A stretch of DNA of 64,000 bases from Bacillus sp. FJAT-52991 (GTDB lineage: Bacteria > Bacillota > Bacilli > Bacillales > Domibacillaceae), in contig NZ_CP147404.1 of the NCBI RefSeq assembly GCF_037201805.1, positions 2,628,001-2,692,000 on the forward strand, in the 5' to 3' direction. The notes under the pieces were generated by a model. It made no database searches and was not told where the DNA came from. It worked only from the letters and a program-made list of their open reading frames with translations. Positions 1 through 8,319 of the stretch are shown in pieces (the stretch's first letter is position 1; each line of letters starts with the position of its first letter). The position numbers and the translations under genes were made by a program.

Positions 1-462
1 AGCCGCTCCAATTCCCGCTCCAAAGGAATCTAGCGATAAGGCGAGCCCAAGCAGCAATGCTTCCATTCCCGAAATCGTTCCAGACTTGTCAAGATCAGCC
101 GCAGCGGGACTTTTTAAAATTTGAATCACGATGCCCAGCCGCTTAAACTCTAAGTATACAAGAGGTTTATCCTCTAATTGATTACTTTTATGATCTGCAC
201 GGAAAAATTGCCAAAGCACCCAAGCGCCAAGGCCAATTAAAATGAATCCGCCGATTTGACTAGCTGTTTGCTCTGAAATAAACCGACTTAATATATGCCC
301 CGTCATCATCGCAACAAGCAAAGATCCAGCCGAACAAATAGACAAAACAATAGAAGACTTGATCGGAAGCTTCAATTGCTTTAGTCCATAGGCGAGCCCG
401 GCACTGAAACTGTCTAAACTAACAGCAACAGCGAGCATATACAATGAAAGGTACGCATTCAT
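1..462 (-). CDS. ytaF: YtaF-like sporulation membrane protein, 3' part only
   Basis: The reading frame starts at ATG 462 behind a GGGAGG ribosome binding site and stays open to base 1, giving 154 residues; the C-terminus lies outside the window. The protein is a hydrophobic multi-helix membrane protein, with a helix pattern containing LAVAVSLDSFSAGLAYG near the N-terminus and a related LALSLDSFGAGIG motif near the edge. Paired copies of this motif are typical of YtaF/MntP-like proteins. It follows mutM and polA on the same strand, matching the B. subtilis order polA–mutM–ytaF. YtaF is linked to sporulation by family; its transport substrate, if any, is unknown. Confidence 0.8.
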   Translation of the reverse strand, partial: MNAYLSLYMLAVAVSLDSFSAGLAYGLKQLKLPIKSSIVLSICSAGSLLVAMMTGHILSRFISEQTASQIGGFILIGLGAWVLWQFFRADHKSNQLEDKPLVYLEFKRLGIVIQILKSPAAADLDKSGTISGMEALLLGLALSLDSFGAGIGAA

Positions 463-520
463 CAAGCAACTCCTCCCTATCGAATGATTACGATAGTATA
501 TGAAGGAACTAGTAGAAGGT

Positions 521-1354
521 TCAGCGAGATGGAGGCTGACAATTTGGACAAATATGCGTTCCTCGACCTGCTACTTTCATTTTTTCAATAGCTGTTCCGC
601 ATGTATGGCATGGTTCTCCTTTCTTGCCGTACACAAATAGCTGTTGCTGAAACATCCCCATCTGCCCTTGGCTGTTAACGTAAGAGCGAATCGTGCTCCC
701 ACCTTGGTCAACCGCCTCCTGAAGTGTGGCAACAATTTCTTGATGAAGTACAGTAATTTCTTCTTCCTGAAGGGAACTTGCTTTTCGCTCAGGATGAATT
801 TTCGCACGGAATAATGCTTCATCCACATAAATATTACCTAGTCCCACAAAGATCTTTTGATCAAGCAACACAGCTTTAATCATTCGCTCTGTTTTTTTCA
901 ACTTGGCTTTCACGTACTCTAAGGAGAATTCTTCAGAAAAAGGCTCCGGTCCTAGTTGTGAGAGAGGAAGTGTGTCGTACTCTTCCCCTTTGGCAAATAA
1001 ATGCATCGTCCCAAACTTACGCACATCGCGATACCGCAATTCTGTCCCATCCGTGAATGTAAATAAAACATGCGTATGCGGCTCTTCCTTCTCGCCTTTT
1101 TCATGGAGTCGATATTTTCCTTCCATGCGTAAATGAGAAACGAGCGCATAATGATCTAATTCAAAGATTAAAAATTTCCCTCGTCTTACTACATCGTGAA
1201 TCGTTTCCCCGACGAGTGCATCAGCAAATTGCTCCGCCTGTTCGGGCTTTTTAATAATGTTTGTCCAGCGAACCTCCACTTCCTGAATCGTCTTCCCAAC
1301 AACCAGCTGTGTGAGCGTGCGCCGGACCGTTTCTACTTCTGGAAGTTCCGGCAA
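521..1354 (-). CDS. mutM: formamidopyrimidine-DNA glycosylase (Fpg/MutM)
   Basis: 277 residues, the usual length. It removes 8-oxoguanine and formamidopyrimidines from DNA and cuts the abasic site. The protein begins M-P-E-L-P-E-V-E-T-V, so after methionine removal the catalytic N-terminal proline and the adjacent glutamate are present. The C-terminus carries the zinc finger (CHTCG … CPNCQ) with the family GRGTH segment. It lies 20 bp downstream of polA on the same strand, which suggests co-transcription of two base-excision repair genes; ytaF follows. The start is fixed by the N-terminal proline requirement. Confidence 0.97.
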   Translation of the reverse strand: MPELPEVETVRRTLTQLVVGKTIQEVEVRWTNIIKKPEQAEQFADALVGETIHDVVRRGKFLIFELDHYALVSHLRMEGKYRLHEKGEKEEPHTHVLFTFTDGTELRYRDVRKFGTMHLFAKGEEYDTLPLSQLGPEPFSEEFSLEYVKAKLKKTERMIKAVLLDQKIFVGLGNIYVDEALFRAKIHPERKASSLQEEEITVLHQEIVATLQEAVDQGGSTIRSYVNSQGQMGMFQQQLFVYGKKGEPCHTCGTAIEKMKVAGRGTHICPNCQPPSR

Positions 1355-1374
1355 CTCATTCTTCCCCTTTCACT

Positions 1375-3999
1375 TTATTTTGCATCATACCAAGTAGCAC
1401 CGTAAGAAAAATCAACCTTGAGCGGCACTTTCAACGGCACAGCTTGCTCCATCACTTCTGGCACAAGCTTGCTCATTATTTCGATCTCCTCTTTCGGCAC
1501 TTCAAAAATTAATTCATCGTGCACTTGTAATAATAATTTCGATTGCAGCTTTTCTTTATCTAACCGTTCTGCTACATCAATCATGGCCTTTTTAATAATA
1601 TCCGCAGCACTTCCTTGAATCGGTGTGTTCATCGCTGTTCGTTCTCCAAAGCCACGCAAGTTAAAATTTCGGCTTGTAATTTCAGGAATATAACGTCTTC
1701 GTTGTAATAACGTCGTGACATATCCCTTTTCCTTCGCCTCACGAATGATAGAGTCCATATACTCTTTCACACCTGGGTAGGTAGTTAAATACCGCTCAAT
1801 AAAGTCGGCCGCTTCTTTTCTAGTAATGCCCAAGTTTTGTGATAAGCCATAATCACTAATACCATAGACAATTCCAAAATTCACCGCTTTCGCTTGGCGG
1901 CGCATATTTCCATCGACTTCTTCCTTCGACACATGGAACACGTCCATCGCTGTAGCTGTATGAATATCTAACCCTTGAAGAAAAGCTTCGATTAATTTTT
2001 CATCATTGGCGATATGAGCGAGAACTCTTAGTTCAATTTGTGAGTAATCCGCTGCAAAAATGACGGAATCACTTTTAGTAGGAACAAATGCTTGACGAAT
2101 TTTTCTTCCTTCCTCTAATCGAATCGGGATATTTTGCAGGTTTGGTTCGGTTGAGCTGAGTCGGCCTGTTTGTGTTAACGCCTGGTTAAACCTGGTATGA
2201 ATTTTATTGTTATCACTTACCACTTTCAGCAAACCTTCAATATAGGTCGATTGCAGTTTCCCAAGCTGGCGGTAATGAAGAATATGCTCCACAATTTCAT
2301 GAGATGGAGCTAGTTTTTCTAACACATCGGCAGAAGTAGAGTAGCCCGTTTTTGTTTTCTTAATAGGAGGTAAACCTAGCTTTTCAAACAAAATCGTGCC
2401 AAGCTGCTTTGGTGAATTAATATTAAACTCTGTGCCAGCGAGCTGATAAATGGTTTGTTCTAGGACAGACAACTGTTGTTTCAGTTCGTCCCCCATTTGT
2501 TTCAAACGGTCCACATCCACTTGGACCCCTTCTGATTCCATATCAGCTAAAATAAGAGCCAATGGCAATTCTAAATCATAAAATAGCTTAAGCTGTTGAT
2601 TGTCTTCTAACTCCTGCAAACACGTTTCTTTTAGCTGTGCTAACGCTGCTACTTTAGAAGCAATGTGCTCAGCATACACCTCTTCTTCTGGTAGCTTAAG
2701 TTTCGCCCCTTTTCCATATACCGCTTCATCTGACTGAATCGTTCCAAATCCATGTAATTTCGCCACTGCCGAAAAGTCCTCTGGAGATTCGGATGGATTA
2801 ATTAAATAGGAAGCTAACAGTAAATCAAAATCAATCCCTTTCAACTCAATCCCATGCCGCCTTAATCCAATCACCGTACGCTTGGCATCAAACACAGATT
2901 TCTTGTACTGTTCATTTTCCGCCCATGCCTTAAAAGTCGGAGAAGCTAACGCAGCTTCAACAGAGATATAAGAGATTTTATTTTCTGCTGCTAAGCCAAA
3001 ACCAGCTATGTCTGCATGATGATAATTATCCGTAATCATTTCCAAGTAAAATGAAGATTGGCTGTTAAATAGCTGTTCATCTAGCTCTGTTTCTATGTTA
3101 TAGTCCACAGATTCATGAGCTACCATTTCATCTGCCGGTCGATCTAATTTATCAAGCAAAGAATTAAAACCAAGATCCTTAAACAGCTCATACACTTGAT
3201 CATTGTTCGGACCTTCGTACTCTAAACTGTTTAATGATACATCCATCGGTACTTCTCGCAAAATGGTGGCAAGTTGCTTACTCATTAAGGCTAATTCTTT
3301 ATGTTCCTCTAGTTTCTCTTTTAACTTCTTTCCGCTTACTTCATCAATGGAGCCAAGCAATTGTTCAACAGACTCAAATTGTTTTAATAGCTTAATCGCT
3401 GTTTTCTCTCCCACTCCCGGCACACCTGGAATGTTATCAGAGGAATCGCCCATTAACCCTTTCATATCAATGATCTGTTCTGGTGTAAGACTATATTTTT
3501 CTTGAATGTGACCCGGTGTATATACTTCAATATCGGTGATCCCTTTTCGCGTAATACAAACGGTTGTAGCTTCTGAGCTTAATTGCGTCAAATCCTTATC
3601 TCCAGAAAAAATCTTTACTTCGAAGCCCTCTTTTTCCGCTTGCAGTGACAAAGTTCCGATAATATCATCTGCTTCATAGTTTTCTAATTCGAAGTACGGG
3701 ATATGATAACAATTTAATAATTCGCGTAAATATGGGAATTGTTCAGATAGCTCAGGAGGAGTTTTTTGCCGTCCGCCTTTATATTCTTTATACGTTTCAT
3801 GCCGAAAAGTCGTCTTCCCTGCATCGAAAGCGACAAGTATATGAGTGGGCTGTTCTTCTTGTAAAATTTTCATTAACATCATTGTAAATCCATAAACCGC
3901 ATTTGTATGTATTCCCTTATCATTGTTTAATAAAGGAAGAGCAAAAAACGCCCGATAGGCTACACTATTTCCATCAATTAAAACTATTTTTTTCTCCAA
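1375..3999 (-). CDS. polA: DNA polymerase I
   Basis: 874 residues. An N-terminal 5'-3' exonuclease domain (IDGNSVAYRAFFALP; helix-hairpin-helix VPGVGEKTA) is followed by a 3'-5' exonuclease-like domain and the family A polymerase domain with motif A (AADYSQIELRVLAH), motif B (RRQAKAVNFGIVYG) and motif C (QVHDELIFEV). The middle domain shows no D-x-E metal-binding motif where exoI would be, so proofreading is probably absent, as is known for B. subtilis Pol I. The start is a TTG with AAGGAGGA 8 nt upstream. Roles are Okazaki-fragment maturation and excision repair. A strong hairpin plus U-tract lies about 30 nt before the start, so this gene may have a regulated leader. Confidence 0.97.
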   Translation of the reverse strand: MEKKIVLIDGNSVAYRAFFALPLLNNDKGIHTNAVYGFTMMLMKILQEEQPTHILVAFDAGKTTFRHETYKEYKGGRQKTPPELSEQFPYLRELLNCYHIPYFELENYEADDIIGTLSLQAEKEGFEVKIFSGDKDLTQLSSEATTVCITRKGITDIEVYTPGHIQEKYSLTPEQIIDMKGLMGDSSDNIPGVPGVGEKTAIKLLKQFESVEQLLGSIDEVSGKKLKEKLEEHKELALMSKQLATILREVPMDVSLNSLEYEGPNNDQVYELFKDLGFNSLLDKLDRPADEMVAHESVDYNIETELDEQLFNSQSSFYLEMITDNYHHADIAGFGLAAENKISYISVEAALASPTFKAWAENEQYKKSVFDAKRTVIGLRRHGIELKGIDFDLLLASYLINPSESPEDFSAVAKLHGFGTIQSDEAVYGKGAKLKLPEEEVYAEHIASKVAALAQLKETCLQELEDNQQLKLFYDLELPLALILADMESEGVQVDVDRLKQMGDELKQQLSVLEQTIYQLAGTEFNINSPKQLGTILFEKLGLPPIKKTKTGYSTSADVLEKLAPSHEIVEHILHYRQLGKLQSTYIEGLLKVVSDNNKIHTRFNQALTQTGRLSSTEPNLQNIPIRLEEGRKIRQAFVPTKSDSVIFAADYSQIELRVLAHIANDEKLIEAFLQGLDIHTATAMDVFHVSKEEVDGNMRRQAKAVNFGIVYGISDYGLSQNLGITRKEAADFIERYLTTYPGVKEYMDSIIREAKEKGYVTTLLQRRRYIPEITSRNFNLRGFGERTAMNTPIQGSAADIIKKAMIDVAERLDKEKLQSKLLLQVHDELIFEVPKEEIEIMSKLVPEVMEQAVPLKVPLKVDFSYGATWYDAK

Positions 4000-4028
4000 T
4001 CCGGATCTCCTCCTTATATAACAACATC

Positions 4029-4090
4029 AAAAAAGCCGCTATTTTCCTTCTTATTCTACCATGCCTAGAATAAAAAAAGAAAATAACGGC
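4029..4090 (-). terminator. terminator-like hairpin in the polA leader
   Basis: Reading the minus strand, an arm at 4090–4066 pairs with 4058–4035 (outer GCCGTTATTTTC / GAAAATAGCGGC, inner TTATTCTA / TAGAATAA) and is followed by six U (4034–4029). It ends about 29 nt before the polA TTG. That is too close for a separate promoter downstream to leave a normal leader, so the structure either ends phoPR read-through or acts as an attenuator for polA. Confidence 0.6.
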
Positions 4091-4108
4091 CTTGCATCAT
4101 CCCGCTAT

Positions 4109-4169
4109 AAAAAAAGCGAGGGGCATAAAGCCCCTCAAAAGGAAAGCTTTTGGATAAAGGGGGTTGATA
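4109..4169 (-). ncRNA. candidate PhoP-activated small RNA (~60 nt)
   Basis: A consensus TATAAT at 4181–4176 predicts a start near 4169. About 32 nt later the RNA folds into GAGGGGC–loop–GCCCCTC (4136–4118) followed by U7 (4115–4109), a textbook intrinsic terminator. The single-stranded 5' part contains a C5UUUAUCC stretch (from 4163), the kind of C-rich seed that pairs with Shine-Dalgarno sequences in known Gram-positive sRNAs such as FsrA and RoxS. The same C-run could alternatively pair with the GAGGGG terminator arm and act as an antiterminator. No ORF is present. Whether it is a free RNA or the polA leader is inference. Confidence 0.5.
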
Positions 4170-4175
4170 AATTAC

Positions 4176-4229
4176 ATTATAATCTCTCTTTATAAATTCA
4201 GTGTAAACTGTACATTAATATTTTGTAAA
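4176..4229 (-). promoter_or_regulatory. four-repeat Pho box with -10 element
   Basis: On the minus strand the hexamers TTTACA (4229–4224), TTAATG (4218–4213), TTTACA (4207–4202) and TTTATA (4196–4191) recur with exactly 5 nt between them, an 11-bp period. Nine nt further lies TATAAT (4181–4176). PhoP~P of Bacillus is known to bind such TTAACA-like direct repeats, and activated promoters have them about -20 to -60, which is the spacing here. No good -35 box is present, as expected of an activator-dependent promoter. It sits immediately after the phoR stop codon. Confidence 0.65.
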
Positions 4230-4244
4230 TGATACGAATTTATA

Positions 4245-6020
4245 CTATTTCCCCTCAATGTCAGGTTGTTTTTTCAATTTAACAATAAAAGTAGTTCCTT
4301 CATTTAGTTTACTATGAACAAAAATTTTGCCGTCATGGGCTTCAAGGATATGTTTGACAATGGCCAAACCTAAACCTGTCCCACCTGAATTACGGCTTCT
4401 TGCTTTATCTACGCGATAAAACCTTTCAAAAATTCGAGGGACCTCTTCCTCTTCAATTCCGATCCCATTATCAGACACTTGTACTTCAACATAAGATCCT
4501 TGATCAAAAGCAGATATCTGAATGGTGCCTTCCTCTTGAGTATACAAGATGGCATTATTAATTAAGTTAATAAACACTTGTTTCAAGCGATACAAATCAC
4601 CAAGGATTTCAAGATTATTCTCTATATTCAGCATCAATGAAATTCGCTTATCGTGAATGCGATTTTCAAGAGTAAGAAGAATCTCTTCGATGACTTCGTC
4701 CACTCGTACAGGCTTCAAATTTAAGACGATTCCGTTTTGTTCAATTTTAGATAAATCCAACAAATCCATCACGAGTGTTTGCATTCGTTCGCTTTCTTTT
4801 AAAATAATATTTAAAAACATCGACAATGCTTCTGGCTCATTCATAGCTCCATCTAATAGTGTCTCCGTAAAACCTTTAATGGAAGTAATAGGCGTTTTTA
4901 ATTCATGAGAAACATTGGCCACAAAATCTTTTCTCATCTGCTCTAGCTTTTTGATCTCCGTAATATCATGAAAAACAATTAAAATTCCCTTCCACTCATC
5001 ATTCGTACCAATGATCGGGGCACCGGAGACTTCAAAGTGTTTACGTTCAATACCAAGAGAAAGCAATAGCTGCTTACGGACATTTTCCTCCGTCATAAAC
5101 ACTTCTTCAATAATCTCAATTACTTCTTTATATTGAATCGCTTCATAATATCTTTTTTTAATTAATCGTTCATTCTTTACATGAAAAAACTTTTTAAACG
5201 ATTTGTTGACAACAATGATAAACCCTCGATCATCAATTAGCAGCAGGCCGCTTTCCATATTTTCAATTAACGTAGTCAGCCTATTTTGATGAACTTCTTG
5301 CGCTTGCATCATTTCTTGAAGATTACGAGCCAGTATATTAATAGACGTATTTAACATCCCCACTTCATTCGTCGGTGCATCATACGTTCTCGCTCGGTAG
5401 TTTCCTTTTGCCAATTCGATCGCTACTTTCGTGGCTGATTCAATTGGCTTTGTATAACGATTAGTAATTTTCACTCCTAATAAAACAATCACTAACAGCA
5501 TAGCGCCAATAGAAGTGAACAAAATTACCCAAATCTGTTTGTAAACATGAGGGAAATCATCGATTTTCGTATTGAGGACAACTACTCCTTCAGTGGCACC
5601 TTCACGATTTTGAATGACCTGCCAATGAAATTGCTCATTGTATTTAATCGCTAACGCTTCTTGATAATTTTCCGGTTCTTCTAGCTTAGCAATTCGTTGC
5701 ACTAATTTCTTGTACTCAGACTTTTTTGTTGAATCATACATATCGCTGTCAACGAGCAAGTTGCCAGATGCATCTACAATGGCAACACGAACCTTTAACT
5801 GTTCACTCCACTCTTCGACTCGCTCCTCCGTTATTTGAGAAATACCACCTTCTCGGCTAATTTGATCAGCTAAAAGAACACTCTCTTTTTCTAAACGGTC
5901 ATTTAGTGTTTGTAAATTATAAGTTTTAAACATCTCACTTAAAGCTACACCAAGAGCGACTAAAAAAATAAATACAAGAAAAGTCATCCATAATACTAAT
6001 CGAGTGCGAAGCTTGATCAT
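4245..6020 (-). CDS. phoR: PhoR phosphate-responsive sensor histidine kinase
   Basis: 591 residues. A transmembrane helix (~10–30), an extracytoplasmic sensor region (~31–160), a second helix (~165–185), HAMP (~187–240), PAS (~250–350), then the kinase core: H-box FVANVSHELKTPITSIKGF, N-box NLINNAILYT, G1 VSDNGIGI and G2 GGTGLGLAIVKH. It phosphorylates PhoP and in Bacillus responds to cell-wall metabolism signals under phosphate limitation. Its ATG overlaps the phoP stop by 4 nt, indicating translational coupling. The operon position after mdh and before polA is that of B. subtilis. Confidence 0.95.
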   Translation of the reverse strand: MIKLRTRLVLWMTFLVFIFLVALGVALSEMFKTYNLQTLNDRLEKESVLLADQISREGGISQITEERVEEWSEQLKVRVAIVDASGNLLVDSDMYDSTKKSEYKKLVQRIAKLEEPENYQEALAIKYNEQFHWQVIQNREGATEGVVVLNTKIDDFPHVYKQIWVILFTSIGAMLLVIVLLGVKITNRYTKPIESATKVAIELAKGNYRARTYDAPTNEVGMLNTSINILARNLQEMMQAQEVHQNRLTTLIENMESGLLLIDDRGFIIVVNKSFKKFFHVKNERLIKKRYYEAIQYKEVIEIIEEVFMTEENVRKQLLLSLGIERKHFEVSGAPIIGTNDEWKGILIVFHDITEIKKLEQMRKDFVANVSHELKTPITSIKGFTETLLDGAMNEPEALSMFLNIILKESERMQTLVMDLLDLSKIEQNGIVLNLKPVRVDEVIEEILLTLENRIHDKRISLMLNIENNLEILGDLYRLKQVFINLINNAILYTQEEGTIQISAFDQGSYVEVQVSDNGIGIEEEEVPRIFERFYRVDKARSRNSGGTGLGLAIVKHILEAHDGKIFVHSKLNEGTTFIVKLKKQPDIEGK

Positions 6021-6733
6021 GAAGTTTTAGGCTCCTCAAGCTTATAGCCAAGCCCCCTAATCGTCTTTATATATTGAGGCTTTCTCGTATTTTGTTCAAT
6101 TTTTTCACGCAAATGACTAATATGAACATCTACAATTCGTGTATCTCCAGCAAAGTCATATTTCCATACTGCGCTTAATAATTGATCACGAGTCAAAACT
6201 CGCCCTTTATTTTCCACTAAATAAAGCAATAATTCAAATTCTTTTGGTGTCAATTCAAGCAACTCTTCTAGAAAATAAGCTTCGTATTGATCAGGAAATA
6301 TTTTTAATTCAGATACTTCGAAACATCGATCTTCACTTTCAATAATTTCTTCTTCTTTCGGTAAATGCTGAATTCTACGTAAAATCGCTTTCACTCGCGC
6401 AAGCAATTCTCTAGGACTAAATGGTTTTGTCATATAATCATCAGCCCCTAATTCTAGTCCAAGCACTTTATCAAATTCCTCATCCTTTGCGGTGAGCATC
6501 AAAATAGGCGTACTGACTTTTTGCTGTCTTAACTCTTTACATACTTCCATGCCATCCATACCCGGAAGCATCCAATCAAGGATCATTAAATCAGGACTTT
6601 CCTCCATTGCTTTATCAAGTCCTTCTTTTCCATCCAAAGCCGTGATCACTTGATAACCAGCTTGCTCTAAATTATATTTAATTAATGTGACAATGGATTG
6701 CTCATCGTCAACAACCAAAATCGTCTTCGCCAT
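6017..6733 (-). CDS. phoP: PhoP response regulator (OmpR type)
   Basis: 238 residues from ATG 6733, chosen because GAGGAGGAAAGC directly precedes it; a longer upstream frame exists but would place this site inside the coding region. Receiver domain with acidic pocket (VVDDE), phospho-acceptor aspartate in LMILDWMLPG and lysine in MTKPFSPREL, followed by an OmpR-type winged helix (ending RTIRGLGYKLE). It binds TTAACA-like repeats to control phosphate-starvation genes. A TATAAT-like -10 lies at 6778–6773. It is the first gene of the phoPR operon; a candidate target lies just beyond phoR at 4191–4229. Confidence 0.95.
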   Translation of the reverse strand: MAKTILVVDDEQSIVTLIKYNLEQAGYQVITALDGKEGLDKAMEESPDLMILDWMLPGMDGMEVCKELRQQKVSTPILMLTAKDEEFDKVLGLELGADDYMTKPFSPRELLARVKAILRRIQHLPKEEEIIESEDRCFEVSELKIFPDQYEAYFLEELLELTPKEFELLLYLVENKGRVLTRDQLLSAVWKYDFAGDTRIVDVHISHLREKIEQNTRKPQYIKTIRGLGYKLEEPKTS

Positions 6734-6803
6734 GCTTTCCTCCTCAAATGAAATAATAATCATTCCTAATCTATTATATATAATTTACCCTATTTAAGAA
6801 AGG

Positions 6804-7225
6804 ACAATAGAAAAGCAGAAGCGACCGCTTAGACTCGGCAGACATCAGACGGCCCGTCGAAGTGGTGTTCTTTGCCACACAGACGTGATGGCTGATGTCC
6901 GAAAGTCTGGTCGCTAGAGCTGAACAATAGAAAAGCGGAAGGGCCCGTTTAGCAACGTATGGACTGGAATGATCCGCACGAGATAAAGGAAAACGAAATG
7001 CGAAGCCAACTGGTTCAGCCGCGACAAGCATAAGACGAACATCCGGAGGAAGGCGTCTTTTCCTTCCGCAGGAGGTTTGGCTTATGACCTCGAGCGGCTA
7101 GTTGGCGGAGCTAGACAACACGATGAACGCCAATGAATCGATGTTGACTTATCGCAAGGGGGATCATGGAAGTCTACTAGTCGCTGGGGACTGGAGCTAG
7201 ACACAAGAAAAACGGAAGGCGTCTA
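6804..7225. repeat. mosaic of hairpin-forming intergenic repeats
   Basis: The phoP–mdh spacer carries three units that begin alike: acaatagaaaagcngaag at 6804–6821 and 6924–6941, and a shorter variant near 7203. Unit A has long imperfect arms (GCGACCGCTTAGACTCGG … at 6821–6848 against 6892–6914). Unit B has arms GCCAACTGGTTCAGCCGCGA (from 7008) against GAGCGGCTAGTTGG, with CATAAG/CTTATG (7029–7034 and 7081–7086) and an inner GGAAGG/CCTTCC hairpin. The GC-rich composition differs from its neighbours. The form resembles dispersed palindromic repeats I remember from Bacillus-group genomes; it encodes no credible protein. Confidence 0.65.
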
Positions 7226-7244
7226 GCCATATAACTTTAACCAT

Positions 7245-7285
7245 AAAAAAGAAGATGTCTAAATATGCAAGACATCTTCTTTTTA
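7245..7285 (-). terminator. mdh terminator
   Basis: AGAAGATGTCT (7250–7260) pairs perfectly with AGACATCTTCT (7270–7280). On the minus strand it is followed by a U-tract. It closes the citZ–icd–mdh operon 12 nt after the mdh stop. Confidence 0.85.
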
Positions 7286-7296
7286 TTTATTTCAAA

Positions 7297-8235
7297 TTAA
7301 GCAAGTACTTTCATTACGCTACGAACGGAATCCGCGGATTTAGCAAGTGCTGCTTTTTCATCTTCTGTTAATTCCAGTTCGATGATTTGTTCAATACCTT
7401 CTTTACCAAGGATTGTTGGCACACCAAGGTAGATTCCGTCAAATCCGTACTCACCTTCTAAGTAAGCAATAGAAGGAATGACACGGCGTTGATCTTTAAG
7501 AATTGCTTCTGCCATTTCAACAAGTGCAGCTGCAGGAGCGTAATAGGCCGAACCGTTACCTAAAAGGGCTACGATTTCGCCGCCGCCTTTACGAGTACGT
7601 TCAACAATTGCATCTAAACGATCTTTCGGAATTAATGTTTCTAATGGAATTCCACCAGCATAAGAGTAGCGTACAAGTGGAACCATGTCGTCACCGTGGC
7701 CACCTAGAACGAAACCAGTAATATCTTTCACTGAAAGATTTAATTCTTGAGCAACGAATGTACGGAAACGAGCTGTATCAAGAACACCGGATTGTCCGAT
7801 TACACGGTTTTTAGGGAAGCCAGACTCTTTATAAACAGTGTAAGTCATTGCATCAACTGGATTTGTTAACACAATGATTGTACAGTTTGGAGAGTTTTTC
7901 ACGACTTCGCTTGTTACAGCTTTCATTACTTTTTGATTTGTTTGAACTAAGTCATCGCGGCTCATTCCTGGTTTACGAGCGATACCAGCAGTGATGATCA
8001 CGATGTCAGAGTCTTTTGTGTCAACATAGTCGGAAGTACCGATGATGTTTGCATCGAAACCTTGTACAGGACTTGCTTCAAGCATATCAAGCGCTTTTCC
8101 TTTTGTAGGACCTTCCGCTTGTGGAATATCTACTAATACGACATCTCCAAGTTCTTTCTGAGCAAGTAAGAAAGCGGTTGTTGCACCAGTGAAACCTGCG
8201 CCAATAACAGAAATCTTTTTACGTTGCAAACTCAT
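7297..8235 (-). CDS. mdh: malate dehydrogenase
   Basis: 312 residues, the normal length for the LDH-like Bacillus enzyme. It oxidises malate to oxaloacetate with NAD. The N-terminal nucleotide motif is GAGFTG followed by an acidic residue at the end of beta-2 (VLVDI), which selects NAD. The substrate-binding R-K-P-G-M-S-R-D-D segment and the catalytic histidine in [14 protein letters not shown] are present. It is the third gene of citZ–icd–mdh, 84 bp after icd, with a hairpin in the gap. The terminator follows at once. Confidence 0.97.
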   Translation of the reverse strand: MSLQRKKISVIGAGFTGATTAFLLAQKELGDVVLVDIPQAEGPTKGKALDMLEASPVQGFDANIIGTSDYVDTKDSDIVIITAGIARKPGMSRDDLVQTNQKVMKAVTSEVVKNSPNCTIIVLTNPVDAMTYTVYKESGFPKNRVIGQSGVLDTARFRTFVAQELNLSVKDITGFVLGGHGDDMVPLVRYSYAGGIPLETLIPKDRLDAIVERTRKGGGEIVALLGNGSAYYAPAAALVEMAEAILKDQRRVIPSIAYLEGEYGFDGIYLGVPTILGKEGIEQIIELELTEDEKAALAKSADSVRSVMKVLA

Positions 8236-8277
8236 TTTTAAGTGCCTCCCTTAAAAATACAAATAGAATATGTAATA

Positions 8278-8307
8278 CCGAGGTGACCGTTTACGAGATC
8301 ACCTCGG
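8278..8307 (-). other. intercistronic hairpin, icd–mdh
   Basis: CCGAGGTGA (8278–8286) pairs with TCACCTCGG (8299–8307), nine bp with a 12-nt loop and no following U-tract. It lies 12 nt after the icd stop. A processing or 3'-end stabilising element is more likely than a terminator. Confidence 0.55.
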
Positions 8308-8319
8308 GCAAATGACCAA

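Noticed and set aside
6774..7031. 85-residue open frame on the minus strand in the phoP–mdh spacer
   Set aside because: It lies entirely in the palindromic repeats, has no ribosome binding site and a composition unlike its neighbours; it is a by-product of the repeat.
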